Assembly (NCBI GenBank): GCA_025938035.1
Contig: JAICQE010000031.1
Coordinates: forward strand, 1-30,295
Length of the DNA stretch: 30,295 nucleotides
Origin: Vicinamibacteria bacterium
GTDB taxonomy: Bacteria > Acidobacteriota > Vicinamibacteria > Vicinamibacterales > UBA2999
Direction of reading: 5' to 3'
Shown here: one piece after another, positions 1 through 7,729 of the stretch
Position numbering within the stretch: position 1 is the stretch's first letter
Layout of the letters: each line of letters starts with the position of its first letter
Notes under the pieces: model-generated
What the model was told of the DNA's origin: nothing
Database searches by the model: none
What the model saw: only the letters and a program-made list of their open reading frames with translations
Position numbers and translations under genes: made by a program

Positions 1-266
1 AACATCCAGAGCGCCAGCATGTTGAACAAAATGTGGAAGAAAGATTCGCGGCTGTGCAGGAACATGTACGTGACCAGCCGCCAGAGCTGACCCTCGCCAG
101 CCACCGCTGCCGGCCGCATACCGAGCCACTCCTGCAGCGCGCCGGAAAACCAGCCGGCCACAAACATCACGATGTTCGCGATGATCAGCGCCTTGATGGC
201 AGGGGTGATTCCGCCAGGCCCGAAGGAATAAGACAACCCGGAGGGCGCCGGGTAACGGCCTCGCAT
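1..266 (-). CDS. Rhomboid-family intramembrane serine protease (N-terminal part)
   Basis: Reading the minus strand from the ATG at 266 gives 88 codons that run off the left edge. A hydrophobic helix lies at about residues 24-42. It is followed by the rhomboid signature GQLWRLVTYMFLH and then HILFNMLALW, whose HxxxN pattern corresponds to the conserved His/Asn region of rhomboid TM2. The catalytic Ser (GxSG) and His would lie outside the window and cannot be checked. Rhomboids cleave transmembrane helices within the membrane. The gene begins 25 nt after the MFS gene stop on the same strand, so it is probably the last visible member of that transcription unit. The ribosome-binding site is weak (GGA about 6 nt upstream). 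I am confident of the family and unsure of substrate or activity. Confidence 0.8.
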   Translation of the reverse strand, partial: MRGRYPAPSGLSYSFGPGGITPAIKALIIANIVMFVAGWFSGALQEWLGMRPAAVAGEGQLWRLVTYMFLHSRESFFHILFNMLALWM

Positions 267-291
267 CGATCCAGTCTCTTCTAACTGGGGC

Positions 292-1515
292 CTACGGAGC
301 AACATCCGTGCCCGTGCTCTCAGACGTGGCAACATCCGAAGCGCGAGCGGTGATATGCGTGGTGCGCGCCGCAGGCAGCGGAAGCGCAAGCGCGGCGGCG
401 ACCAGCGGCGTGAACGACATCAGCATCAGCGTACGTTCGATACCAATACGGTCGGCGACCATGCCGACGAGCGGCACGGCAAGCCCGCCGACGCCCCACG
501 CGAACCCCATCATCAGCGACGACACGGTGGCGGCGGAGATCGGCGCAATCGTCTGCGCAAAAGTGACATTGACCGGCAGCGTGGACTGCAGTAGGAAGCC
601 GCCGGCGGCAATCATCGCCACGATCGACCAGCCATCGAGGAGCGGGGCGACGGCGAGGAAGGGAACCGCGGCAACCAGCGACAGGACGATGAGCCGGCGC
701 GCGCCGAACCGATCGGCAAGCGGCCCCCCGACGAAACCTCCGGCGCCTACGGCGAACAGGTAAATCGACGCCGCCGTACCTGCCTCCGCCAGCGACATGC
801 CCCGGCGAGTCAGCATGATCGGGACGAAAGTGCCGAAGCTGATCGCAGTGAGCGTGCGCAGCACGACGATCACGTACAACAGCATCAGCGGGCGCGCGTA
901 CGGAGCGAGTGCGCGGATTCCGCCTCCCGGCCCTGATTCGTGCAGACGCTCTACCGGCGGCACCCGCCGCAGCAGAATCCCCATCAGCACCGCCACACCG
1001 GGAATCACCAGCCACGGCGTCGCCGAGAGCCCGAATCGCTGGACGAACGGCGCAAAGAGGAGCGGAGCCATCGCCTGGCCCAGGCTGCCGAACGTAATGT
1101 GAAAGGACATCGCGAAGCCGCGATGCTGACCCGCGTACCTGTGGACGAGCGCCGCCGCCGGCGGATGAAACGCCGCTCCGCCAAGGCCGCCAAGGATCAG
1201 AACCGCCGCGAGCACCCATACCGTCGGCGCAAGACCGACCAGTGGCAGGACGCCGACGGCCAGCAGCGGACCGCCGATCAGCAGGGTGCGCGGATTCCGC
1301 CGGTCGGCCACATGGCCAAAGGCAAGCTGCGCCACCGAATTCGCCAGCTGAAAGGACATCTGCAGCATCCCCGCGCCGGCGAGCGACAGATTGAGATTCG
1401 TGATCAGCAGCGGCAGCAGCGGCGTGAGGACATTGCCGTACCCGTCGACGAGGAAGTGCACGCTGGCGAGAACGACGACCGTGCCGTGGAGGCCGAAAGG
1501 GCGAAGACCTTTCAC
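292..1515 (-). CDS. MFS transporter, Fsr (fosmidomycin resistance)-like
   Basis: This 407-residue protein has about 12 hydrophobic segments, the usual length for a major facilitator. The first cytoplasmic loop carries the MFS-type motif GHVADRRNPR (about residues 67-76), and an equivalent ADRFGARR occurs in the second half. The segment GGLGGAAFHPPAAALV resembles the GxGxxxFHPxA motif of Fsr-type exporters. The sequence therefore suggests a proton-coupled efflux pump for a small molecule; the substrate cannot be inferred. The GTG start at 1515-1513 overlaps the murJ stop by 4 bp (GTGA), so translation is probably coupled to murJ. The last 25 residues are hydrophilic and look like a disordered tail. 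Fosmidomycin itself is only a family label here. Confidence 0.85.
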   Translation of the reverse strand: MKGLRPFGLHGTVVVLASVHFLVDGYGNVLTPLLPLLITNLNLSLAGAGMLQMSFQLANSVAQLAFGHVADRRNPRTLLIGGPLLAVGVLPLVGLAPTVWVLAAVLILGGLGGAAFHPPAAALVHRYAGQHRGFAMSFHITFGSLGQAMAPLLFAPFVQRFGLSATPWLVIPGVAVLMGILLRRVPPVERLHESGPGGGIRALAPYARPLMLLYVIVVLRTLTAISFGTFVPIMLTRRGMSLAEAGTAASIYLFAVGAGGFVGGPLADRFGARRLIVLSLVAAVPFLAVAPLLDGWSIVAMIAAGGFLLQSTLPVNVTFAQTIAPISAATVSSLMMGFAWGVGGLAVPLVGMVADRIGIERTLMLMSFTPLVAAALALPLPAARTTHITARASDVATSESTGTDVAP

Positions 1516-3239
1516 CTTCGACGTCGCAACCTCCGCAGCACCATCCCCATGCCATCGTGGAACTCACGTATGCGCAGCACCCATGCCGTGATGGCGAGGG
1601 CGCCAAGCGCGGCGCCGATGTCCGCCGCGACCTGCAGGATCTGCCACGGGATCGGCGGCGGCACCACGGCAGACAGCCACTGATCGGTCAGAAGCGCGAC
1701 AGCGCCCATCACGGCAGACGCCAGCGCGATTCGAACGAACGACGACAGGAGGCGGCCCTCGTTCAAACCGCCGAGGGCGCGGCGCAGCAGGACGAACAAC
1801 ACCGTCGCGTTGAAGAGCGCCGCTACTGACGTGCCCAGCGCGAGGCCGCGATATCCCATGACGTCCACCAGGACGATGTTCAGGCCGGCATTCACGAGCA
1901 CGGTAATCACGCTGACGACGACCGGTGTGCGGTTCCGCCCGAGGGCATAGAAGATCGGCGACGCGATCCGGACGATGGAGTAGCCGACCAGGCCCAACGC
2001 GTAGAAGCGGAGAGCGGCCGCCGTCGCGAGCGTGTCCCGCGGGAGGAACTGCCCATGCTCGAAGATGACGCGAACAATAGGCACGGACAGCACGACGAGC
2101 CCGACGCTTGCCGGCACGTTGAGCGCCAGCATCAGCGTAAGACCGTCGGACAGCGTGTCGCGGCTGGCGCGAGTGTCGTGCGCGACGACGTGCCGCGAGA
2201 TCGCCGGAAGCACGGCGGTCGCGATGGAGACCCCGAAGAGGCCGATGGGCAGGTACATCAACCGAAAGGCGAGGTCGAGCCACGTCTGCGCACCCGTACC
2301 CTCGCCGACTGCCAGAAACATGTTCACCAGGACGTTCAACTGCGTCGCCGCAAGGCCGAGCGTTCCGGGGCCCATCAGGAGCAGCACCCGACGAAGGCCC
2401 GGGTCGCTCCAGTCGAGGACTGGGCGGACGCGAAATCCCTCGCGCCGCAGCGTGGGCAGCTGCAGGGCGACCTGCGCCACGCCGCCGAGCACCGTGCTGA
2501 CCGCGATGATGATGATCGGCAGTCTCAGGTCGTTGAGCGACAGCGTGCCCGGCGCGGCGCCGGCGCCGCCCGGGATGACGAATGGCACCACCAGCACGGC
2601 AGCCGCGATGGTGACGACGTTGAACATCGCCGGCGAGAGCGCGGGGATGAAAAAGTGGCGAAGCGAATTCAGCATTCCCATCACCGCCGCCGCAACGGCG
2701 ATGAGCATCAGCACGGGAAACATGATTCGCGTCAGCGTGATGGTCAGTTCGAGCTTGCCTGGCACCGCGCCGTACTTGCCCGCCAGCGCGGTGACGAGCG
2801 GCTCCGCGAAGAGGATCCCGAGTACGGCAATGGCGCCGGTAATCACCACCAGCGTCGTCACCAACAGGTTGGCGAGGCGCCAGGCCGACGGCTTGCCGGA
2901 TTCGGCGAGATGGCGAGTGAAGGTCGGAACGAACGCGGCGCTCATCGCGCCTTCGGCGAACAGATCGCGGAACAGGTTCGGGAAGCGGAAGCCGACGCGG
3001 TAGGCGTCCATCGCGTCGCTGGCGCCGAAGTAGTGGCTGAGAACCTGATCGCGGACCAGCCCGAGGATCCGGCTGGTCATCGTCGCGGCTCCGGCCGACG
3101 CGGCGGAGCGCGCGATCGTGTCTGCGGGCGGGGGAGGATCACCCCTCGACTCCGCTCGGGGTGACCCTGAGCTCGTCGTCCCTCGGCCTTGCTCGGGACG
3201 ACCCTGAGGCTCTGGAAGGGTCGAAGGGTCAGCCGCCAA
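1512..3239 (-). CDS. murJ: Lipid II flippase MurJ (MviN family)
   Basis: MurJ flips lipid II across the inner membrane for peptidoglycan assembly. The protein (575 residues from the TTG at 3239) has the MurJ N-terminal signature SRILGLVRDQVLSHYFGAS, the segment RFPNLFRDLFAEGAMSAAFVPTF typical of the family's TM2 and following loop, and about 14 hydrophobic segments. The start is uncertain. TTG 3239 overlaps the end of yqeY by 11 nt and is the only in-frame start that keeps TM1 intact. However, the first 30 or so residues are encoded by two tandem palindromic repeats (3140-3208) and are unlike MurJ. The next in-frame ATG (residue 54, at MTSRIL) would cut into TM1. Either the repeat is translated as an extra N-terminal tail, or an unusual start codon is used. 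It sits between yqeY and the MFS gene on the same strand. Confidence 0.93.
   Translation of the reverse strand: MAADPSTLPEPQGRPEQGRGTTSSGSPRAESRGDPPPPADTIARSAASAGAATMTSRILGLVRDQVLSHYFGASDAMDAYRVGFRFPNLFRDLFAEGAMSAAFVPTFTRHLAESGKPSAWRLANLLVTTLVVITGAIAVLGILFAEPLVTALAGKYGAVPGKLELTITLTRIMFPVLMLIAVAAAVMGMLNSLRHFFIPALSPAMFNVVTIAAAVLVVPFVIPGGAGAAPGTLSLNDLRLPIIIIAVSTVLGGVAQVALQLPTLRREGFRVRPVLDWSDPGLRRVLLLMGPGTLGLAATQLNVLVNMFLAVGEGTGAQTWLDLAFRLMYLPIGLFGVSIATAVLPAISRHVVAHDTRASRDTLSDGLTLMLALNVPASVGLVVLSVPIVRVIFEHGQFLPRDTLATAAALRFYALGLVGYSIVRIASPIFYALGRNRTPVVVSVITVLVNAGLNIVLVDVMGYRGLALGTSVAALFNATVLFVLLRRALGGLNEGRLLSSFVRIALASAVMGAVALLTDQWLSAVVPPPIPWQILQVAADIGAALGALAITAWVLRIREFHDGMGMVLRRLRRRR
3140..3208. 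repeat. Two tandem REP-like palindromes at the yqeY-murJ junction
   Basis: Two units repeat at a 37-nt period, marked by GACCCTGAG at 3163-3171 and 3200-3208. Each unit is a stem-loop: CACCCC (3140-3145) pairs with GGGGTG (3158-3163), and GTCCC (3178-3182) pairs with GGGAC (3195-3199). The core follows a YCCGAGCNNNGNCGAGG pattern when read on the minus strand. The units fall in the putative N-terminal coding extension of murJ. They resemble REP-type intergenic palindromes rather than protein-coding sequence. Confidence 0.75.
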
Positions 3240-3693
3240 GTTTACGGCGCACCGCTTCGTTGACCGTGCGGCCGTCGACGTTCTTCCCCGACAGCTTCGG
3301 CATGACGGCCTTCATGACCTTGCCCATGTCCTTCGGCGAGCTGGCGCCGGTGTCCGCGATCGCCTCGGCAACCGCCGCGTCGATCTCGTCGGCGCTGACG
3401 GCTGGCGGCAGATAGTGCTCGAGAATCGCGATCTCGCCCGTCTCTTTCTCGACCAGGTCGGTACGTCCCGCCTTGGCGAACTGGTCGATCGAATCACGCC
3501 GCTGCTTGACCAGCGACGCCACGACCTGCAGCACCTCGGCGTCGTTCAAGTCGCGTCCCTTCTCGACCATCCCCTTGTTCATGATGGCCGCCTTCAGCAT
3601 CCGCAGCGCGGAGAGGCGTGCCGTGTCCTTCGCTTTCATGGCCGCCGTGAGATCGGCGGCGATACGTTGATTGAGGCTACTTACTTGTTCCAC
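3229..3693 (-). CDS. GatB/YqeY domain-containing protein
   Basis: This 154-residue protein matches the YqeY family in length and layout. It has a helical N-terminal half with the segment LTAAMKAKDTARLSALRMLK, then ILEHYLPPAVSADEID and a C-terminal part ending KNVDGRTVNEAVRRKL. YqeY proteins share the tail domain of the GatB amidotransferase subunit and are thought to bind tRNA-like partners; the cellular role is not established. The GTG at 3693 is chosen because an in-frame TGA lies 6 nt upstream. The only SD-like sequence is the purine-rich octamer repeat (GTGGAAAA copies) filling the 35-nt spacer. The stop overlaps the murJ TTG start by 11 nt, which suggests coupled translation. Confidence 0.9.
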   Translation of the reverse strand: MEQVSSLNQRIAADLTAAMKAKDTARLSALRMLKAAIMNKGMVEKGRDLNDAEVLQVVASLVKQRRDSIDQFAKAGRTDLVEKETGEIAILEHYLPPAVSADEIDAAVAEAIADTGASSPKDMGKVMKAVMPKLSGKNVDGRTVNEAVRRKLGG

Positions 3694-3725
3694 TTTTCAA
3701 CTTTTCCACTTTTCCACTTTTCCAC
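3686..3725. repeat. Octamer tandem array before yqeY (five TTTTCCAC-like copies)
   Basis: On the plus strand the units are TGTTCCAC (3686-3693), TTTTCAAC (3694-3701) and three exact TTTTCCAC (3702-3709, 3710-3717, 3718-3725). On the coding (minus) strand this reads GTGGAAAA repeats. The array fills the whole 35-nt gap between the GNAT-like gene stop and yqeY and includes the yqeY GTG start. Purine-rich copies may serve as a ribosome-binding site. Copy-number change would alter leader spacing in 8-nt steps. Confidence 0.9.
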
Positions 3726-3728
3726 TTA

Positions 3729-4772
3729 CTAATGATCTTGGTCCGAATCGCCGTAGGTAATGTGCCAGCCGTTGGTCTCATCGTAGAACCCCTTGGGCAC
3801 CTGGACGGCATTGACCTTGACGCTCACTTCGAGCGTGGACTTGACGTTGAAATAGCCGTTTCTGCGGATGATGCGCCGGAACGGCCCGTTCATGACGTAG
3901 CAGCGCACCTTGTCGGAGTCCTCGGCGCGTGCCGCGCGATCGACCCAGCGCAGCAGCGTCTTGAGGCCGGCCACGTCATCGGGATCGACGAGGAAATCCA
4001 CCAGCAGCGTCACACGGCCGAGCGGCTCGTGGCGATGACGATAGACGGCGTAGCCCTGCACCTCGCCCTGCCGCTTCAGCGCGACGATCTGATACCGCAC
4101 GTGCGGCGGCTCGAGATAACGCCAGTTCAGATACGCGGCGTCGCGCCGCACGGCCAGGTCGAACTTCGGCGCCAGCTGTTCCCACAGCGCGGTGAACGCG
4201 CGATCGAACCGGCGAATCGGCTCGCACTCGGCGCGCAGCGGGCGCGAGCGCGCGGCGACCTGAACGAACGGCCACGTGACCGCGGAAATCAGCCGGTTGA
4301 CCGGCGTCGGCAGGTGCGGCAGCCGCACGGCGCGCCGCGTCAGCGGCTTCACCAGGCACGGCACGAGATGCGCCGGCGGCCAGTGCAGCCTGTCGAGCAG
4401 ATCGCGCGCTTCCGACGACGCGCCCAGCGCCAGCACCGCGCCGCTGTTGCGATCCCACGCGCGCACCAGCGCCTCGCCGAGGCCCTGACGATCGCGCTCC
4501 GGCGCCACCATGGCGTCGGCACCCCAGGCCCCGTCAACCTCGAGCCCTTTCAGCGATACGCGGACGGGAAGCGTCGGGTAATGGCCAACGACGGTCGGGC
4601 CTTCGCGCGCCACCCAGATCTCCGGCTGGCCGGAGGAGTTGTAGGGATTGCGGCGATGCTGCCAGTCCCAGCGCAGACGCGTGGCATCCGCCGCGTCGGC
4701 GCCCTGCATGCGGCGATACAGCAGTTCGACACCACGACGATCTTCAGGACGGTATCGATCGATCTCTGACAT
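3729..4772 (-). CDS. GNAT-like acyltransferase, probably two GNAT folds
   Basis: This 347-residue protein starts at ATG 4772. The N-terminal half opens IDRYRPEDRRGVELLYRRM and contains DAMVAPERDRQGLGEALVRAW, a typical GNAT motif A region (xxxRxxGxG/A acyl-CoA loop: RDRQGLGEAL). The second half has AAYLNWRYLEPPHVRYQIVALK followed by QGYAVYRHR, a pattern seen in GNAT/FemAB-like proteins with duplicated domains. It probably transfers an acyl or aminoacyl group from a CoA or tRNA donor, perhaps to a cell-surface or small-molecule acceptor; the substrate is unknown. No good SD precedes the ATG. It is separated from its upstream neighbour by 149 nt containing a palindrome, so it may have its own promoter, though none was recognised. 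Confidence 0.7.
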   Translation of the reverse strand: MSEIDRYRPEDRRGVELLYRRMQGADAADATRLRWDWQHRRNPYNSSGQPEIWVAREGPTVVGHYPTLPVRVSLKGLEVDGAWGADAMVAPERDRQGLGEALVRAWDRNSGAVLALGASSEARDLLDRLHWPPAHLVPCLVKPLTRRAVRLPHLPTPVNRLISAVTWPFVQVAARSRPLRAECEPIRRFDRAFTALWEQLAPKFDLAVRRDAAYLNWRYLEPPHVRYQIVALKRQGEVQGYAVYRHRHEPLGRVTLLVDFLVDPDDVAGLKTLLRWVDRAARAEDSDKVRCYVMNGPFRRIIRRNGYFNVKSTLEVSVKVNAVQVPKGFYDETNGWHITYGDSDQDH

Positions 4773-4873
4773 GAGGAAACGGCGGAGGGCCCTCGCCTAT
4801 TGTAAGGTCGCCGCGCCGCTTCTCACGCCCTATGCCCGTAGCCACCTTCCGTTCGCGCGCATGTCACGCGCCC

Positions 4874-4909
4874 CTTCCGCCTGAAGGCGGACGCAACGTT
4901 TGGCGGAAG
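4874..4909. repeat. REP-like palindrome, CTTCCGCC-loop-GGCGGA family
   Basis: CTTCCGCC (4874-4881) pairs with GGCGGA (4886-4891) across the loop TGAA. A second copy of the right arm, GGCGGAAG, lies at 4902-4909, so two alternative hairpins are possible. The element sits just downstream of the STN-like gene stop (4922) in the 149-nt gap before the GNAT gene and could act as a transcript 3-prime end structure. It has no T-run. The same core recurs at 21206 and 25994. Confidence 0.75.
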
Positions 4910-4921
4910 CTACGTTTCGCG

Positions 4922-5581
4922 TCAGCGCGCGGGTTGCGGCTGCGGCGGTGGCGGCGGCGTGATCTCGCCGGGTCGTGAAGTGCCCGGCAGCGTCTGCAGC
5001 GTCGTGACCGGCCGTGCGGGCGCCGGAGGCTGCTGCGTCGTATCGGGCTGGCCGAACGGCGCGCCCGCCCCGACCCGGACGACCGAGGGTCCGGGCACGG
5101 CCGGAGCCGTCGGAACTCCCGGGAGCACCGGAGCCGAGATGAGGCCCTGGCGCTCGTCAACATCCTCCGGGAACGGCCGCTGCTGCTGAACGGTCGCAGC
5201 ACCGAAGGTCACAGGCGCCTGGGTCCGGGGCGCACTGCTGGTCGCCAGAATGACGACGCCGCCGAGCGTCGAGGGTCCGCCCGGTTCCTGGCGCGCGGTG
5301 ACGACATAACCGGCCGCCGTCCGCAGGAGGATGTCGAGCGCCGCGCGCTCGGGCATGTCGGTGAGCTCGAGCGTCACCGGGGCGCCGCCGACGCGATCGC
5401 CGTTGACGATCCGCGTACCGCCGAGACGTGCCCACTCGACGAGAATCGTCCGGATTGGCGCGTTCTGCGCGTTGAGCGTCACCCGACCGTTGTTGAACTG
5501 AAGGCTCACGGCCTGGCCAGACGAGGTGGACGCCACGCCCAGGAGCATGGCGGCGCAGACGAGCGCGGTTCGAAATTGCAT
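4922..5581 (-). CDS. Exported protein with secretin/TonB N-terminal (STN)-like domain and proline-rich tail
   Basis: The ATG at 5581 is preferred because GGGGA lies 8 nt upstream and it gives a standard signal peptide, MQFRTALVCAAMLLGVASTSSGQA, cleaved near A24. The longer frame from 5650 only adds a charged stretch. Residues about 25-95 contain VTLNAQNAPIRTILVEWARL followed by VTLELTDMPERAALDILL. This is the beta-alpha-beta pattern of STN/secretin N-domains, where the phrase on residues becoming active only through a lowered-rank interaction is common to PilQ/GspD-type proteins. The last 100 or so residues are rich in Pro, Gln and Val and probably disordered. No secretin pore domain is present, so this could be a periplasmic adaptor. 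It lies downstream of the glycan gene block on the same strand. Confidence 0.6.
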   Translation of the reverse strand: MQFRTALVCAAMLLGVASTSSGQAVSLQFNNGRVTLNAQNAPIRTILVEWARLGGTRIVNGDRVGGAPVTLELTDMPERAALDILLRTAAGYVVTARQEPGGPSTLGGVVILATSSAPRTQAPVTFGAATVQQQRPFPEDVDERQGLISAPVLPGVPTAPAVPGPSVVRVGAGAPFGQPDTTQQPPAPARPVTTLQTLPGTSRPGEITPPPPPQPQPAR

Positions 5582-5624
5582 GTTCGTAATCCCCATCAAG
5601 TATACGGGGCGGTCCTGCCGCTTC

Positions 5625-6587
5625 CTAGCACTGCCGGACGTGCTCGACAACGGAGCGGATGATGTCCTCCAACCCCATTGTCGGCGCGAATCCGATCAGA
5701 CTTTGAATCTTCGTGATGTCCGGCACCCGCCTCGGCATGTCCTCGAAACCGGCCTCGTAGGCCACGTCATAGGGCACTTTCACAATGGGCGATACGCTCT
5801 TCGTCATCTTCTTGACGCGTTCGGCGAGGTCCTGAATGGCCACCTCGGTCGTGCTGCCGATGTTGAACACATCGCCTACCGCCCTGGGCTCGTTGGACAG
5901 TTTCACCAGCGCGCCGACGACGTCGCCCACATAGGTAAAGCTGCGCGTCTGCGTGCCATCGCCGAACACCGTGATCGGCTGGCTGGCCAACGCCTGCCTG
6001 ACGAACGTCGGGAGCACCATGCCGTACTGTCCGGTTTGGCGTGGCCCCACTGTATTGAATAGACGAACGATCACGACCGGCAGCTTTCGTTCCTTCCAGT
6101 ACGCCAGAGCCAGGAACTCGTCGATCAGCTTGCTGCATGCATACGCCCACCGGTGCTTCGCCGACGGGCCGAGGACGAGGTCGGCAGACTCCCGGAACGG
6201 CACGTCGGTGCTCTTCCCGTAGACCTCGGATGTCGACGCGATGAACACCAGCTTCTTCTTCTTGTTGGCGTGCTTCAGCACGACTTCGGTTCCGTGCACG
6301 TTCGTCTCGAGCGTATGCACGGGTTGCTCGACGATCAGCTTGACGCCCACTGCCGCGGCGAGATGGAAGACCACGTCGCTGCGATCGACCATCTCCGCCA
6401 GCAGCGGCTCGTTCGTGACCGAGTCGATGACATAGGAGAAGCCCGGCGTGTTCTTCAGATGCGAGATGTTGTCGATCGACCCTGTCGACAGGTTGTCGAG
6501 GACGATGACCTCGTGCCCGTCGGCGAGCAGCCGCTCGGCGAGATGCGAGCCGACGAAGCCGGCGCCGCCGGTGATGAGCGCAATCAT
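5625..6587 (-). CDS. NAD-dependent sugar epimerase/dehydratase (extended SDR)
   Basis: This 320-residue extended short-chain dehydrogenase starts at an ATG. It has the NAD-binding glycine motif GGAGFVGSH (residues 7-15), an acidic residue closing beta-2 (DNLSTG), the conserved FHLAA, and the catalytic set S/T in ASTSEVYG plus Y149xxxK153 (YACSK). [10 protein letters not shown] and [17 protein letters not shown] are typical of nucleotide-sugar epimerases or UDP-glucuronate decarboxylase-like enzymes. It probably acts on a UDP- or dTDP-sugar in the cytoplasm. ATG 6587 overlaps the aminotransferase stop (ATGA), so it is the last gene of the coupled glycan set. The exact sugar cannot be decided from sequence. 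Confidence 0.88.
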   Translation of the reverse strand: MIALITGGAGFVGSHLAERLLADGHEVIVLDNLSTGSIDNISHLKNTPGFSYVIDSVTNEPLLAEMVDRSDVVFHLAAAVGVKLIVEQPVHTLETNVHGTEVVLKHANKKKKLVFIASTSEVYGKSTDVPFRESADLVLGPSAKHRWAYACSKLIDEFLALAYWKERKLPVVIVRLFNTVGPRQTGQYGMVLPTFVRQALASQPITVFGDGTQTRSFTYVGDVVGALVKLSNEPRAVGDVFNIGSTTEVAIQDLAERVKKMTKSVSPIVKVPYDVAYEAGFEDMPRRVPDITKIQSLIGFAPTMGLEDIIRSVVEHVRQC

Positions 6588-7729
6588 GCGACGACGTTCC
6601 CGTCTTCGCTGACGCGACCGTCTCCGCCAGGGCTCCGGCGGACAGGCCGGTGCGCAGCAGCGACGACGCGTTGGAGGTCAGCGTCCGTGAGGCCAGGATG
6701 CAGCGGCAGCGACAACAGCTCGCGCGCTGCCCGTGCGGCGACGGGCGTTTCTGGTGCGGGATACGCGGCCAAGGCCGCCTGTTCGTTGAGTGGCACTGGG
6801 TAATGAATGAGACTCTCGACGCCCGCCGCGGTCAATGCCGCCTGCAGCGCCTCCCGCGCAGATGCGCGGACCGGGAATAGATGATAGACGTGCCCGGGAT
6901 CGCGTTCCATCACGGGCGTGACAGTCGAAGGCAGCGTTCGGCGATAGACGGCGGCCAGCTCGCGTCGCCGTCGGGTCCAACCCTGCAGCAATGGCAGGCG
7001 GACGCGAAGGATTGCCGCCTGCAGCTCGTCGAGGCGGCTGTTCACGCCCGGCTCGGCGTGAACGTAGCGGCTCGTCTGACCGCCATTGCGAAGACGTCGG
7101 ACGCGCTCGGCGACCTGATGATCGTTCGTGACGGCCGCTCCACCGTCGCCGAGCGCACCAAGATTTTTCGTCGGGTAGAAGCTGAACGCGCCGCCCACGC
7201 CGAAGGTGCCCACTGCCGCGCCGCCGCAGGTGGCGAGGTGCGCCTGGCAGCAGTCTTCGACGATCGCCAGATTGTGCCGCTTCGCGACCGCAGTGAGCGC
7301 CGGCATGTCCGCCGGCTGACCGTACAGGTGCACCGGCACGATGGCCCGCGTGCGGCCGCCGATCGCTGCGGCACACGCTGCCGGGTCCATCGTCAGCGTC
7401 TCGTCATCGACGTCGACGATGACCGGGTTCGCGCCGGCCGCAATGACGGCCAATGCGGTGTAGGCCGCAGTGATGGCCGGCACGATCACCTCGTCTCCCG
7501 CGCCGATACCAGACGCGCGCAGCAGAAGCGCGATCGCATCCGTTCCGCTGCCGGTGCCGACGGCGAAGGAGGCGCCGCTCGCCGCCGCGAATTCCGATTC
7601 GAAGGCGTCGACCTCCGGCCCGAGGATGTACCAGCCGCGTGCGGTCACTCTGGCGATCGCGTCCCTGACGGCCGCGGCGTCTTCGCGAAGATGAAGATCA
7701 AGGAACGGAACGCTCGGCTGGCCGCTCAC
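6584..7729 (-). CDS. DegT/DnrJ/EryC1/StrS-family sugar aminotransferase
   Basis: This PLP-dependent aminotransferase transfers an amino group to a keto-sugar nucleotide. The frame is open much further upstream, but that part overlaps the neighbouring SDR gene. The GTG at 7729, overlapping the SDR stop as GTGA, gives a 381-residue protein with the canonical beginning [11 protein letters not shown]. Landmarks are GTGSGTDAI (PLP phosphate site), AIVEDC with D159 facing the pyridine nitrogen, and [16 protein letters not shown] with the Schiff-base lysine K188. The tail [17 protein letters not shown] is encoded by a palindromic repeat (6620-6643) and is probably a late addition. It lies between two SDR epimerases, consistent with making an aminosugar for a surface glycan. 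Confidence 0.9.
   Translation of the reverse strand: MSGQPSVPFLDLHLREDAAAVRDAIARVTARGWYILGPEVDAFESEFAAASGASFAVGTGSGTDAIALLLRASGIGAGDEVIVPAITAAYTALAVIAAGANPVIVDVDDETLTMDPAACAAAIGGRTRAIVPVHLYGQPADMPALTAVAKRHNLAIVEDCCQAHLATCGGAAVGTFGVGGAFSFYPTKNLGALGDGGAAVTNDHQVAERVRRLRNGGQTSRYVHAEPGVNSRLDELQAAILRVRLPLLQGWTRRRRELAAVYRRTLPSTVTPVMERDPGHVYHLFPVRASAREALQAALTAAGVESLIHYPVPLNEQAALAAYPAPETPVAARAARELLSLPLHPGLTDADLQRVVAAAHRPVRRSPGGDGRVSEDGNVVA
6620..6643. repeat. REP-like palindrome inside the aminotransferase C-terminus
   Basis: GTCTCCGCC (6620-6628) pairs with GGCGGAC (6637-6643), with one bulged T, across an 8-nt loop. It belongs to the same style of GTCCGCC/GGCGGAC palindrome found in the spacers. 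Here it encodes part of the last 20 residues of the DegT-family protein. Confidence 0.55.

Noticed and set aside
1..284. Plus-strand open frame 33-284
   Set aside because: The minus strand of the same region encodes rhomboid motifs in a clean frame, so the plus frame is a shadow.
2055..3164. A 369-codon plus-strand open frame antisense to murJ
   Set aside because: Highly charged, no recognisable domain, and murJ on the other strand is clearly real.
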